Assembly (NCBI RefSeq): GCF_031877795.1 | Contig: NC_133933.1 | Location: 72,805,730-72,869,729, forward strand | Reading direction: 5' to 3' | DNA from: Strix aluco | Lineage: Eukaryota > Chordata > Aves > Strigiformes > Strigidae | Length of the DNA stretch: 64,000 nt | Part shown: positions 52,001 through 64,000 of the stretch, piece after piece | How the letters are laid out: every line of letters starts with the position of its first letter | How positions within the stretch are numbered: the stretch's first letter is position 1 | Translations under genes and position numbers: made by a program | The notes under the pieces: generated by a model | Seen by the model: only the letters and a program-made list of their open reading frames with translations | What the model was told of the DNA's origin: nothing | The model's database searches: none

Positions 52001-55000
52001 TCAGTATGCTCTCCAGTCTTATCCAGAAAAGGAAAGGGAAACAGTAAGGAAAACAAAATCAAGATTAATTAACTGAAAAGCAGGTAAGTAAACTTGCATA
52101 CACTCTTATGCATTTTGAAAAATTTTAGTAATTATGGAAAAGTTTCCTATAATGCTCTTAGACTAAACTAGATAAACTACTTTTGTCCACTTCTGATCTG
52201 AATTTTCAAGGTTTATTCAAACGACTTTGTGAAAAAAAATCCAGAATAGGCAACAGAAAAAGTACTGTCAAAATTAATTACCATGTAGAACTCTGATGAC
52301 AATTTAGGAAGATATCCCATACCCCAGAAAACCTTTGTTAAGCTGAAGTTAAGGTTGAAAAGACACAGCACTAACTTTATTGGAAGTTTCAGAAGAGCAT
52401 TGTTACTTAGACTGTATGCAAACTACTGCCCTTCTCCCCCAAAACCCAACCCTTTACATTTGGAAAGTGTGGGAACCCACAATTGAACTTCAAAGTGAAA
52501 AACAAATTATGCAACTAGAGAAACACAGTTAAGATTGGCCAGACAGCCATTTACTATGCTGTGCGCTTACCTCTCCCTTTTCCTTAACTGCTCCTCCCTT
52601 TTTTTTTTTTTAAATTAGGGTCTGTCTGTAACTCATTTTTAATTGCTGACCGTTCAAAAAATCAGTAATATTTAAAGAGCTTACCAATTTTAAAAACAGC
52701 GTGGTGTGCACAGAATCTTCTCTGAAGAGTGAAAACAAACTAAAGAATTTAAACATGTTTAAATGCAACCTACCATCAGTATGTTAAGTTTAGTTTTTAC
52801 CCTGTGAGTACCCTCCAACAGCTAGGACTAGAGGCTTGCCTGTACTAAGAGGATTTCAGCTATGCAATAGAATTTTAAAACTGGCTTACTTATTACTTAA
52901 ATGTTTTCCTTTACTTGGTTTATTTATAAAACTTGCACAAATCTCATTAAAACTGATTACAGTTATATAATCTAATTTGTGTGTGTACTTACCTGCTGAA
53001 GTTAAACAAATTAAAAAATTCACATTAGGCTGTCAATTTTAGAAGTTAGGGCAAATACAATTAGACCAATTTAAACCTGATATACAGGATTAGAAGCTCC
53101 AGCTAATCCAACCCTATTCCTTATTACATTTATTTGGAAGTGTTTGCCCTTCATAATTTTTGATTCAGGATCTGTTTAATTGCCAAAATATATATCCTTC
53201 TTTGCTTTCTACACGCTTAGGAAACAAAATAGGTCTGTTTCTGTAGAGCCTGACCTAGTGCTAGGAGGTTAAGAGCAAGCCATTCCTGTAGGAAATGCTG
53301 TTGGTTTTATTTAACTGCTGCAATCACATTATTACCTGGTAGTAAGGCTGTGTCTAGGTTTCTTTTGTAAACCAGAAGTCATTTTAGAGTTGTTTAGGCA
53401 TTTTTCTATGCTCTACTAAGTTCTCCACACACTGAAATCATTCCCTCAGGAAAGTGACCTTTTCAGTAAGAAACTTGATCTTACAGGTATCAAATGACCC
53501 AAAAAGATCTTTCAGCAGTTTGTTCAGGATTAACATTAACAATCCAGCCCACGGGAGAATATTATGTACCAAAGCCCGTGTGAATCTGATCAATGTGGAC
53601 TGCAAAAAAACCTGACATACCCCCAACATTGTTCACTAAACAGTAAATTAATGAATTCCAACTGACTATGTCTGCAGAAACACAAGCTGTCAGGTGGGAA
53701 GACTTCACCAACGTCCTCAAAAAGTTGCAATTGTGTATTTAGCACAACAACAATGCTGTCAGCATCTTCTCACCCTATAACTGAAACTACTCAAACATGT
53801 AAGAAATTTGTTCTATTATGCTCTTTTGTCATATCCAAGTAGGGTACCCACAGCTACAAGTACAGTACCATTAAAACATATCCAGGAATCCATATCCCAA
53901 TGCATATATATAGTATATTGAACTGAAAAACAACTACGCACAGTGCTTTGAAACAATCCGAAGAACTTAGATTTGACATATAGTTTACAGCTCTGGAAAA
54001 AGGAATTCTGTTTTACTGTAATCAGCACTTTTATTTGAAATATGAGTCACACCTTCTAAATATATACTCATAATCATCAGTCACTTCAAAACCCTATGTA
54101 TTTAGAAGTGACAATGCCCTATCATTAGCTGTTCTAAGCTGATAATAAGACTAATGGAACGCCAGGTCAGTAAGTCAACCAATATGAGCTATATGTTTTA
54201 TAGTTAAGGTTGCTATATGAGCAATGTCCTGTACAAACGCCTCCTGCATAATGCCCATAGAACATACCAATTTCTAAGAACAAGGCTATATTGTACAAAT
54301 AGCTAGATCTAGAACGAAGAAAACTATCTGATGCTGAAACACTGAGCTTCAAAGAAAGAAAAATCTTTAATATTCATCAAAGCCTTGCATATCTAACTTT
54401 TACCCTCTCAGCATACATCAGCAGAACAACCTTTTTTTATGTGAATGGGATTTTTTTTTTTAAAAAACATTAATTGCCATATATATGTCAGCAGGGCAGG
54501 CCTGGTAGTCTTCAAAAAAAAAAATCTGAAAGCGTCACAACCTATAGTATACTTTTTAGTAGGAATAAACAGAATATTTTCTCTAAGGGAAGTTACTGCA
54601 GGAAAGAAAGACATTTTTTGCTCTATCTCCACCTTATGGCTAGAAAAATAATTTTCCTATTACAACATACAATTTCTATTTTTTTTCTTTACTGTATTAC
54701 TATAGCCAGAGAATATTTACTATGTGTATTATGCAACTTAAGATGCTTCTTTAGTAACATTGCACTCCACATACCAGCACAATAAAACTCCAAGACATAA
54801 ATGTCCTCTCTAGCACCTGTGTTGATTTTCTGAATCAAAAGCAGACTTAAAGATCCAACATAACTTTAGATTCAAATAGAACACTGATTATTTGAGACCT
54901 GACCCACAAAAAGTCCTTATATTCCTGTGGACTCCATTAGGAGTTAAACAGCTAGATCTCTCCATAGATCTAACCTTCACTGATATACCATTCTTAAGAG

Positions 55001-57846
55001 TCATACTTTTTTTTTTTTATAGTTTTAAACCTAATAATCAGGTGATATATACCACTCCAAAAATATTAAACTTACATGCCCTAAAAGTTAAACTTATGCA
55101 TGAATCTAGTTTCAAAGCTTTCACAACTATCTCCTCTCTTCATGTATCTTGCAAGCAAAATGATGTGACCATGAGAGCTAGACTAGTGCATACTCCTCAT
55201 AAGACTTACTCAACTTGGCAAACAGCAGATGCTCTTTCATCAGTCACTCCATACACAAGATGAAACAAAAATAGCAGCAGCACCACCTCACAAGGGAAAA
55301 CACTCTTCCCTCATAGTCACCTGCTTATCAATAAACATTTTTCTTCTTCTTTTGTGCCTTAATTACTTGCAATACTACTCACTGGCTGAGAGACTAACAT
55401 TAGCTACATGAAAAGCTGAAAACCAAGACAAGGGCCACCAAAAGTACTTTTGCCAAATTCTTCAGTTTATTCATTTTGACTTTTCCCTCTTTCATTGATG
55501 TTCATAGCGAAGGGTGGAACCGAATGTGAAACAGAAGAACACTGAGAAAGCTCCAAGAAAGAGAATGGAAAAAACTAGATAATGTCTTAGTGTGCCTTTA
55601 ATTTTTAGGCCTTCTATCCTGCCTTCCTGAGGAAATGAAAAGTCATAATTGTATTGTCTGAGCACCCTTCCTTCTCAAAATCTCTTACCTTTAAAACCTG
55701 AGGAAATTCAGTAGTGAGACAATAGTCTCAATGGTTTCTGAACATTAAATTTCTCAAGGTTTTATGAAAACAGTTGAGTAGAAGAGACACTTTATTAATG
55801 TATCAGCATGACTCTCCCCTTAATAATCCTTGCCTTTTTCCTCCTAATGGCAAAGAATCAACACAGGAATTCAAATAAGAGAACCCGTACTTATTAGGCC
55901 TTCTACCACAGATCTAGTTTAAAAGACATTTTCTAGAACTATGTGCTTTGACGTTTTGTCATTAGAGATTCAATAAGAGAAAATAGATTATTAGTATATC
56001 CTCCAAGGTTATATTAATTGGAAGTGTTCATGGATATTTAGACAACACTGCTATAAGGAGTTTTGATTTTAAAAATCCAATAAGGAGTACTGGGTAGAGA
56101 AGAGACCCTATGTATGTACATGAAGGAGTACAGATTGATTAAACTTATGGTGAACATTCAAGAAGAATATACTAGAAAAACATACTAGCATTTTATACTT
56201 CTGAATGCTTAACCACATTACATCAACCACATTCATTTAAACTTTAAATAAATGCTTACTGAAAGAGAGAAACCTGAATACCTGCCAAGCTATTCAGGTC
56301 TTCTGACTACTTGCCTGCTTCAGCTATTATGAAATGTTCACGAAGTACTGGCAAACTAGTCACAGGACACATTCTGACTCAAACTTCTCAGGGCTTAGAG
56401 AAAAAAGTCCCTCTCCTATTAAAAAAAAGGCACCTTCTTAACCATGAACACAGGCCAAAACCACCGCATAAAATATTTTAAAAGTACACTGGTGGCTGGT
56501 TTTAACCCTTTCTTGCTTCTCTTCCCCTATGGTAGCTGGTCATCCATCTGCTACACAAGAATGAGAACATTCCACTAAGCTCAAAGTGGATCTTGTTCCT
56601 AGGCAAATCAAAAAAGAAAAAGTTAAAGTGGACAACAAAAGTTCCAAAAGAAGCTACAGCACTCAAACAACTGTAAAATGAGGAAAGGTATGTGGTTATA
56701 TACAAGACTATAAGAAAATATTTCAGGGAAAAATTAAGAGAAAACATTTCTAACAAAGGAAAATCTAGTGTTGCAATAAAATTGTTAAATCACAGACAAA
56801 AATTACAGACAAATATAAATATCTAATCAGATCTCCCTTATTCTTGAGAAAGTACTTCAGACTATTAAGTCCAAATATCCTTTACTCATGTATGTTCTCA
56901 GCTTTCTTTGTGGATTCCAAGGGAGTAAGAGAAGAAAATGCAGAATAAGGAATCTAAGTCAACCTTACAAGAAGCAGACTGAACTAAGCCCTGTGAGTTA
57001 AGAGTCATCCTTCCTTTCTACATACTGTAAAAGGATGACTTTTCCTAGGTTGTACAGGATTTTATAAAGTACATAGACATATGAAATTAAGTTCTGGCAT
57101 TGCTCCAGTTTCCTTAGACTACAAAAACTTATAAAATGTAATTCTATTTTGCTGAGTTTCTAGAATATACTCAGTAATGTGTTAAACAAAATTATACTAC
57201 TCAATACATAATGTTTTAAAAATTCTTTATTTTAAGAATAGCTCACTGTGCATATGAAGCTACCACATATTCCACAAAACTGTATTATCAGCTCAAACTG
57301 TGAGATTCAACTATATTAAAAGATTTATTAAGTGTTCAGCAACTGTTTAAAGATATCAGATTAGGAATAGAATGATTTTAAAAGATATAAAAATATCTTT
57401 GTTTTCAGACTTCTGACAAGTTTAGATGACATTTAAAAGGGAAGTAGTATCTTGGCAGTCATGCCAACTTATCTTCACTATTTACACAGGATCTAACTTC
57501 AAAAACATCAGCTGTGCCAGATCTTTTCCATAATGTGCATCTGTCCACACCAACTGAATTAGAGACCACCAACTTGTCTCATATACCACATCAAAATACA
57601 GGCCAGCTTAACAGTTCAGTGCATGATTTACAAATACAAAATATGTATTATTTTCCCAAAACACAGAAGTTTTATTCCACTTTTAAAAGTAATTTAAAAA
57701 ATATTAAGACATTTATAAATAAACTGAAGCCAAGATATTTAATAAAATAGTTTGTACAGCAGTTGTTTTGAAAGCCAAGATTTTGTCTAGCTAGTAAATC
57801 TGCTTTGAACTGCACAATCTATAATGGATTTAGTGAAACCTTCATT
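46081..57846. other. Intergenic DNA, downstream flank of CENPW
   Basis: Very AT-rich sequence with many short A and T runs. No exon or clear mobile element was recognised. It holds one compound microsatellite (51779-51815), a small repeated phrase (49801-49857) and a GC-higher island at about 51060-51340. Confidence 0.7.
51779..51815. repeat. Compound (AT)n(AC)n microsatellite
   Basis: AT dinucleotides run directly into AC dinucleotides, with one CATAC interruption near the right end. Confidence 0.95.
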
Positions 57847-57852
57847 TTTATT
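57847..57852 (-). terminator. CENPW: Candidate CENPW poly(A) signal
   Basis: The plus strand reads TTTATT, which is AATAAA on the minus strand, about 285 nt past the CENPW stop codon. It is the first canonical hexamer met in the transcript direction. A second lies at 57671-57676. Such hexamers are common by chance in AT-rich DNA, so the choice is tentative; the UTR between it and 58134 is inferred only. Confidence 0.35.
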
Positions 57853-58134
57853 ATGGTTCTCCTTTAAAAGTTTCACACTTCTAATAATAAATTACTTCAT
57901 CAAAAGTCTTAAATGACAAGTGACACACATTTTAAAATTATGCATGAAGTGTATGCAAATATACACTGTAAGATTCTTAATTTTTTTTTTTAAAGAGACA
58001 GCAAGATACTCAGAGTCAGGAGATAGACATCAATAAAACTAAATACTTCCACAAGCGCAAAAGCTGGCTCACAGGATCTCACGTTAGCAAGAACACACAG
58101 AAAAACATGCTTTGAAATTCCAATGGTCTGTTTT

Positions 58135-58161
58135 CTAGCCTCTGCTTTTCTTTAAAATAAC
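58135..58161 (-). CDS. CENPW: CENPW exon 3 (terminal coding exon with stop)
   Basis: On the minus strand this tiny segment encodes VILKKSRG followed by TAG, the characteristic C-terminus of CENP-W, whose human form also ends VILKKSRG. It completes histone-fold helix 3, which begins in exon 2 (HTIAAAK joined to VILKK). It is preceded by a strong acceptor: an uninterrupted pyrimidine-rich stretch ending in TTTTTGCAG (plus-strand 58162-58177). The joint with exon 2 is phase 0. Exons 2 and 3 give 46 residues. Chicken CENP-W is about 76 residues as I remember it, leaving about 30 for the missing first exon. The coding part is only 27 bp, so an ordinary open-frame scan cannot see it; the exact match to the family C-terminus and the splice signal carry the call. 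Confidence 0.95.
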   Translation of the reverse strand, partial: VILKKSRG

Positions 58162-59864
58162 CTGCAAAAAGAAAAAAGTATATTCATCACTGCTTTTATC
58201 ACTATAATCCAGGCAGCAATAAGAGCTCCAAAAACACTAGGCTACTCAGACCAAAGATTCACCTAACCAAACAATCTGTTTCCAAGAGTAGAGTCACCAA
58301 GGGTAAAAGTCTAGGGAAAAGGTTAGAAATAAAGCAAAAGCATACAGAAAAATGCCATATCAGAAAGTATTTTTTTTTAAATAAGAACATTCATAACCAA
58401 GAATTCTGTAAAATAAAAGGCTTATTTCAAAAATGAATGCTGAGAAATGTTAATAGCGCTCTCAAGCCCTCAGCAAATTCCTTGAAGCTCTTACCCCGCT
58501 AGTCCTAGATAAAAAGAAAAAATAAGATTTGCAATTATACAGCTACTAAGCTCATTTTTTGTTTGTAATGCCTTATTTCTTTCTCTATCAAGAGTGCCCA
58601 GACCCTTGGAAGGACATTTTTTGGTTTGGAGTTTAAGTTGAAAAATGAACTTCAAAGCCCAAGTGGGACCATTTAAGTGTTAACATTATTAAAATACAGG
58701 CAGTTTTTCCTTTCTTCTCATCTAAAAAAAAAAAATAAATGGAGCACAAAAATGTTCAAATAATGTTAAGATTGCAGTTAAAAAGAAATTACAAATGCAT
58801 AAGATTCCAACTGCAACATTCACTTGGCTACCCTACACATCCTGTATATATTTCTGTTACTATAGTAATAGAAAGTATCAAACTAAATATTTCACCAGAG
58901 GAAAAAAAAAACAAAACACTGAAGATAAACAGAAGCCACAGGACCCAAATACCATATACCACTGAGTTTTGTTCTTCCAATTTGCCCAGCAGTAGTAGGT
59001 GGTTCAACAAATAACAAAGAGACAGAGTTCCTTCTGAAACCTAGGTAAAGCAGCTATATTCTAGCGAGGGAAATGAGCTACATAATACAAAAGGATTTCA
59101 GTCACACTTTGACACTACTCCAATTCTTTCTAGAGAGAGAAAGCTGCATAACACCTTCCTCCTTCCCTTCTTCTGCAGGTATGCAAAACTTACCATGCTC
59201 TGTAATGCAGAGGATTCCTCCTCCACAGATATTCATGCAATTTTTGTTATGCTGAACTACCCACAAAGGGATCCACAGTTTAATCCTCACTTAGTTCTTC
59301 CCTTCCCGAACACAACATCAGACAAAGTATTTGTTCAAGTAGTACTCACGCAATGCTGCAAGAATCCACTTCAAACATTTTTCAGACTAAGCAGGTAAGA
59401 AGGGAACATATAAGAAAGATATCTGAACCTCTTTGAACTATTTCTCACTTGTTCCATAAAGCTTCATTTATATTACTGAAGTTAAGACAGCATGCTTCCT
59501 TGATATAGTATCATCTGAAGTAACGATCCTCCAACTTTGAAATTTGCTTTTGTTCCCTGGGCTTTCAGCCCATGGATGCTTGCTGGTAGACTACTGTGTA
59601 AACTCTCCCACATACTGAAACTATGAATTTAAACATGGAATAATCAAGAAGAATAAAGCTATATGTAACAGAGCAAGGAGAGCTAATTTGATGTCTTGGT
59701 AACAGCGAATTATGCCAATGATGGATTAAAGAACAATATGCTTCTGCAGGTTTTGCATTATAAATAAAAACGTATCAACACTAACACAGAAAACTTTTAT
59801 ATATGTTATCATAATACATTTGACATTAAATAAAAAAAGAAAAATACTAGAAATGCTTTATTAC
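58162..59864 (-). other. CENPW: CENPW intron 2
   Basis: This is the 1,703-bp intron between the two visible coding exons. It starts GTAATA at the exon 2 donor and ends TTTGCAG at exon 3 (minus strand). The content is AT-rich. I see short A runs such as 58726-58735 but no recognisable CR1 copy and no further coding exon. Short open frames at 58739-59014 and 59073-59255 lie inside it and show no domain, so I treat them as chance. Confidence 0.9.
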
Positions 59865-59978
59865 CTTTGCTGCAGCTATAGTGTGCTCAGGTTTAATTAT
59901 TTTACTTTTGTTTTCAAAAGCATTTGTCCTGGCTTCTTCTGCTAGCCGATGGAGAAACAGTAAGAAGCTCAAATGTAC
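59865..59978 (-). CDS. CENPW: CENPW exon 2 (internal coding exon), centromere protein W
   Basis: CENP-W is a small histone-fold protein. It pairs with CENP-T and joins the CENP-T-W-S-X assembly of the constitutive centromere-associated network, which binds centromeric DNA and links it to the outer kinetochore. Read on the minus strand, this 114-bp block is 38 whole codons with no stop. It opens VHLSFLLFLHRL, continues AEEARTNAF, and closes KPEHTIAAAK. This matches the family pattern VHL..LLF.HRLAEE.RTNA....K.I...H..AAAK and covers the long central helix, loop 2 and the start of helix 3 of the histone fold. The acceptor is AG after a pyrimidine-rich run (59979-60010 on plus); the donor is GTAATA just below 59865. 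Both boundaries are phase 0 and fit exon 3. The preceding exon, with the start and basic N-terminus, is not visible. Identification is by recognition of the protein, not a database search. Confidence 0.96.
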
Positions 59979-62900
59979 CTTAAAAAGAGGGAAGGGGAAA
60001 AAAAAAAAATCAAGAAGGATTCAAACTGTTTAAGCAGTTTGGTTTTTTTAGGGGTTCATTGTTTGAGACAGAGGATTCACATATTAGACTGCTTCCAAAT
60101 TCCAGAAAGGTGTTCTCAGGAAAACAAAACATCATTCAGTTCAAGTCTTACTAAATTCCCATGACATTCCTTACTGCAAGACTCCTGTAAATATAGTTTA
60201 AATTTAGTATACTTAAATCATAAAAGTGCTCCAGAAATGATCATACAAACAACTGATCTAACAGAAATCAAATCCGATTTTTATTACCCGTTTTTGATAA
60301 TAAAATATAAACATAAATATCAGAGCATAAGAAGGAGCCTTTTTGCTTACTAGTAAATACAGTCAGCTTTCGGTGACTGCAACAGCCAGACTTTTAATGA
60401 ACAGCAAATTCACCCCTGCCTTATCACCAAATGGACTACAGACAAGTTCAAGGACTTCTGCCCCTTTTCAGTGCAAAGGAGCATTGACATTAATTTCTTC
60501 AGAACAAGAAATTCTCTGCTGTCAGGAGGTTACATCCATTTTTTCCCAGCTCATCACTTAACCTTTTTACATGAAAAGAACTAGTAGGGCAGTATTCCAC
60601 TCAATACAGAATGCTGCCCTGCTAGTACAGAAGCAGCAAAAATTTCAGCAGGCAAGGAACTGCTCCAACTTGGACTAAAAACTGCCAGCCAAAAGCACCC
60701 CTGTGTAATAAGGGACCTATAACACAAACATCTAACTTTATACAGACGTTATGTGAACTATTTTAATAGTCCAACCTGAAAATTGGTAATTGCACCTTTT
60801 GTAAATTAAAGTTTCAAACAATATTAACTTTGCTATGTAAAGTGTACAAAAATACTTTTTCAGTTCAGATCTCTGAAAAATATTACTGAAATACATGAAA
60901 GTTTTATTTAGGTGATTTACTTATTCCACTATGCCTGATCTGCAAAGCCTAGAAAGATACAGAGAAAGTTACAAGTTAAGAGTCTATAGGAAATACTTTG
61001 GCAGTGGGTTTGCAGCACAAAGAATCAGTTAAAGGACAGGCATTTCAGTGTCCACATGACAAGCAATTTCGGGTCTTTTTTTAATCTCCTGAACTAAATA
61101 AAGCCAGCATGCAATAGATAAATTTACATAATATTTGGCATCATTTGGAAGCATCTACTACACAAAAAGCAGATGTTCTTGCAGATTTATTTAGCAAAAC
61201 ATCAAAGCCATTTTTAAACTAGTCTTTAGTTACACAGAAATAATCTCCGACGGAATCAAGCAGTGGCACTAAAAGAGTGTTCAACATTAGAACTCTCATT
61301 ATTAGACTTATCAACATGGAGGTTAGATTTCTGGAAACAACCTGGGGGAGAAGAGAGAGGCGGAACAAAAGCTTCCATACTTGCAAGTCTTCCTGCTGAG
61401 ATACCTAAAGGGAAAAGTATTAATTTTAAAACTGCCTTTAAAACTGCATCTTCTCTCAGAATTACTGTACCTTTATTTTCCTATTTTCAGAGCGAATTGC
61501 TGCATGTGGAGAAGCTTCCCCTGAACTCTACAGATTTAAACAGTCACATAACTAAAATCAGAACATTCCACAGGAGAACACATGTTAATAAATATTCCAG
61601 ATTATTCAAGGCAATTGAGAAAGGCTAATGAAATGCAGAATGACTGAATACCATGAACGGGACAGTTACTGACAAATACCTAAAGCGATACCACATTTCT
61701 TTAAAGACACCGCTTTACTACATATTAGATTATTGTCCCTCTGCATAAAATGTAAAACCAGTTTTGAACTACTCATGAAAACCACCTTACACAACAGAAT
61801 GCCTATTTAAAAGAAAGGTTGTGAAGTTTTAAGAACGTATTGAAAGAATCACAATGCTGCTTGTGGAGTGACTTCCACACACCTGTTCAAAGAAATAATG
61901 AATAGTAGGGACAAGCTCCGTAATTTTGTTTTGCTGCCATAACTTCAGAACAATTCTTTAGACTGACATTTTGCCTTCACTGTACAGTTATTCATCATTC
62001 TATGCCAATAACGATGAAAAAAGGGGTCATTCAATGCAATACTTTAAGCTTTTTCTGCAGTGTAAATACAAACCTGCCCTTCTAGCATAAAACAAGCAGC
62101 TGAGTTCCTGCTTTTCTTCTATAACTTCAAGCTAGAACAAAATTCACAGCTTTTTCTTCACAGACCATTGAGGGGGGTAATATCTGAACTTCAGTACTAA
62201 AATCTTTACCTCTTATTTTCAAAAAGGTAAGTAATTGAGTTCTAAGAGCACTGGAAAAGCCTTAAACACTATTCCTGTCTCTTCACTCAAAGATATTATC
62301 ACACTCCTTCAAAAAAGCTTCTTGAGAAAGTGATGAAGTTTCTTAGCCACACTGTACACAGAGAAAGATGTTACTGCTTAGGAAATGGGTTCTGACAAAG
62401 GTTCAAATTCCAAAAAGACACTTGATCAAAAGAATCTGACAAGTGAAGAAGAAACTCCCTTCTGGAGTCTTTCAGGAGTCTTACATCTTTCAAACTTGTT
62501 AGTAACAATCATGTAAGATGACATTGGTTTTTGAGGAACAATAATCGCTGAAGGTCAGGAAAACAATTGTATTATTTCATGAATCAGGTAGGCAGACCTC
62601 CTCACTGGACTGGCCAAGTACCACAGTAGATTCAAACATAAAGCATGGATCATTCAGGAAGATAGCCCAGGAACTGAACTAGCCAGCTGCCCTATTTCTC
62701 TGCAGAAGACACAAGCACTCTGCTCAAAATGTATATGGTTTCATCTTAAGACAGCTACTATATACATTTCTAAAGTATGCAATCTAATCCCTCTTGAAAG
62801 GTTTGTAGGGAATAACAGACACTAAAAAACATACTCTCGAAACTTGTTACTTGTCTAACTACGGGAATAAACCCACCGCCCCCTCCCCCCCCTTTTTTTT

Positions 62901-64000
62901 TTTTTGAATAAAGCAAAACTCCAGCTGTGTTGATTATTTATTCATAGAAATAAAGACCTAAAGAGCTGTTAGCCACATGCCTAGTTGAAGAACATCATGG
63001 ATCACCACCCCTGGACATTCCTGTTTAAAGGTAAACTAAAAAAGCCAAGCCTCCTAAGGTTAAACGCCATTTAATTTGACATCACCAGAAGAGATAATCT
63101 AAGCTTCCACCACAATACTAAAATTCATTCTCATCCTTTGTGTTGGAATGAGTATTTGCAGAGCCATGTTTTAAACTAGATCAGATTACTGTTGTTCATT
63201 AGTTTCAGTCAATTCAGTTCACTGATTATCTTTGCAGCCCACATAACACTAGTGCCAGGATGAAGAAGAGATGGGAACCAATAGCCAAGATTAGGAGGGA
63301 TGTCCCACTTACCCCTTTTCAGACAGCTACACTACCTTGAAGCCAAATTAACATGACCACAGGAACACAGACCAACTGTTTTTAATGACTACAAAAAATG
63401 TTATTAGTGATTGTGTAAGTCTGATTAGTTGACTACTGCATTCCACCGCGTAAGCTCTGAGTCTGAGCATGAGTAGCATAAAGTCCATAAAGTACTCCAA
63501 AGATAGCAAAAGCAGTAGGAAGACATCATATTTTTATTAGACCAAAAAGAAAAATATGTACTGTTTACATTCAAATGTAAATCCTCTCGTGTAATTACCA
63601 TATTCATTGATATTAATGTCATTTTTAAAAAAGTGTTGTATATTTACATTTAGGTTCATATATCCAGATATCAACCTTCAAGATGCTTCAAGACACAACT
63701 TTTCCACACATACAAAACACAGACTTACAATTCAAGTCAGGGACTACACTAGTATACAGTATGCATTAATGCTCCAAGAATCACACACATTTGAAAACAG
63801 GAGGGCATGACAGTCAAGCAAGTTAAGCCTATTAAGTCACTTCAAAAAAAAAATTTTTTTATGCACATTTTTTCAATATGGCAGCTACCACAAGCTCTCT
63901 TGAGGTCAGGTTTCCTCGTTGTAGTAATTTCTCAGTGAGACAAACCCTGCCTGTGCCACAAATCCCTTACTGCAAGCCAGAAGGAATCCAGCTTTGTTGG
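59979..64000 (-). other. CENPW: CENPW intron 1, partial, running off the window
   Basis: This is sequence upstream of exon 2 in transcript order. On the minus strand it ends in a C/T-rich run including a 12-T stretch and then TTTTTAAG at the acceptor. I searched by eye for a first exon: a start codon, a short Arg/Lys-rich N-terminus, and an end before the Val-His-Leu of exon 2. I did not find one. Nor is there a CpG-rich promoter-like patch in these 4 kb. The natural reading is that exon 1 and the promoter lie beyond 64000. A C/T tract at 62874-62905 is the only notable simple repeat. Part of this stretch could be intergenic if an exon escaped me. Confidence 0.7.
62874..62905. repeat. C-run followed by T-run (polypyrimidine tract)
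   Basis: A stretch of mostly C, with single interruptions, passes directly into 13 T residues. It lies inside the presumed intron 1 of CENPW. On the gene's own (minus) strand it is a purine tract, so it is not a splice acceptor for CENPW. Confidence 0.9.

Noticed and set aside
54892..55263. 123-codon plus-strand open frame
   Set aside because: Includes a homopolymer T run translated as Phe residues and has no domain. It looks like non-coding AT-rich DNA.
61263..61628. 121-codon open frame on the plus strand inside CENPW intron 1
   Set aside because: No domain or family resemblance, no splice or promoter context, antisense to CENPW. A frame of this length is plausible by chance in 64 kb.

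Overview
This window is vertebrate nuclear DNA, almost certainly from a bird. It is AT-rich and has no CpG island. It has no dense coding and no operon-like layout. It carries 5'-truncated CR1 retrotransposons, including two copies of a young avian type that end in ATTCTGTG-type 3' tails, and several older amniote CR1 fossils. A neoavian bird is my best guess from the look of the young CR1 copies, but I cannot name a species.

The one gene I can support is CENPW (centromere protein W, a histone-fold subunit of the inner kinetochore), on the minus strand at the right end. Two coding exons are visible. The middle exon (59865-59978) encodes 38 residues including the histone-fold core helix. The terminal exon (58135-58161) encodes the last eight residues, VILKKSRG, and the stop. 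They are joined in phase 0 across a 1,703-bp GT-AG intron. I did not find the first coding exon (start codon and basic N-terminus) between 59979 and 64000; it probably lies beyond the right edge.

Layout: 1-57846 looks like the intergenic desert downstream of CENPW. It contains a young CR1 on the minus strand (9611-9836), a GC-rich CR1 relic (13477-13790, minus), a long ancient CR1 (14070-14921, plus), a second ancient CR1 3' end (15131-15246, plus), another young CR1 with an open reading-frame remnant (20040-20422, plus), and an ancient CR1 (32265-32510, minus). Simple repeats are scattered through it, including an uninterrupted 22-G run at 11733-11754. The right-hand half (about 38 kb onward) reads as more AT-rich and poorer in recognisable repeats than the left. 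Then follow the CENPW 3' region (57847-58134), exon 3, intron 2, exon 2 and a partial intron 1 running to the end.

In mammals the ground on this side of CENPW, toward RSPO3, is a large gene desert. If synteny holds, most of this window is that desert, and any function there would be regulatory. I found no bacterial-type system, CRISPR array, RNA gene or intact mobile element. The many short open frames show no recognisable domain and look like chance.
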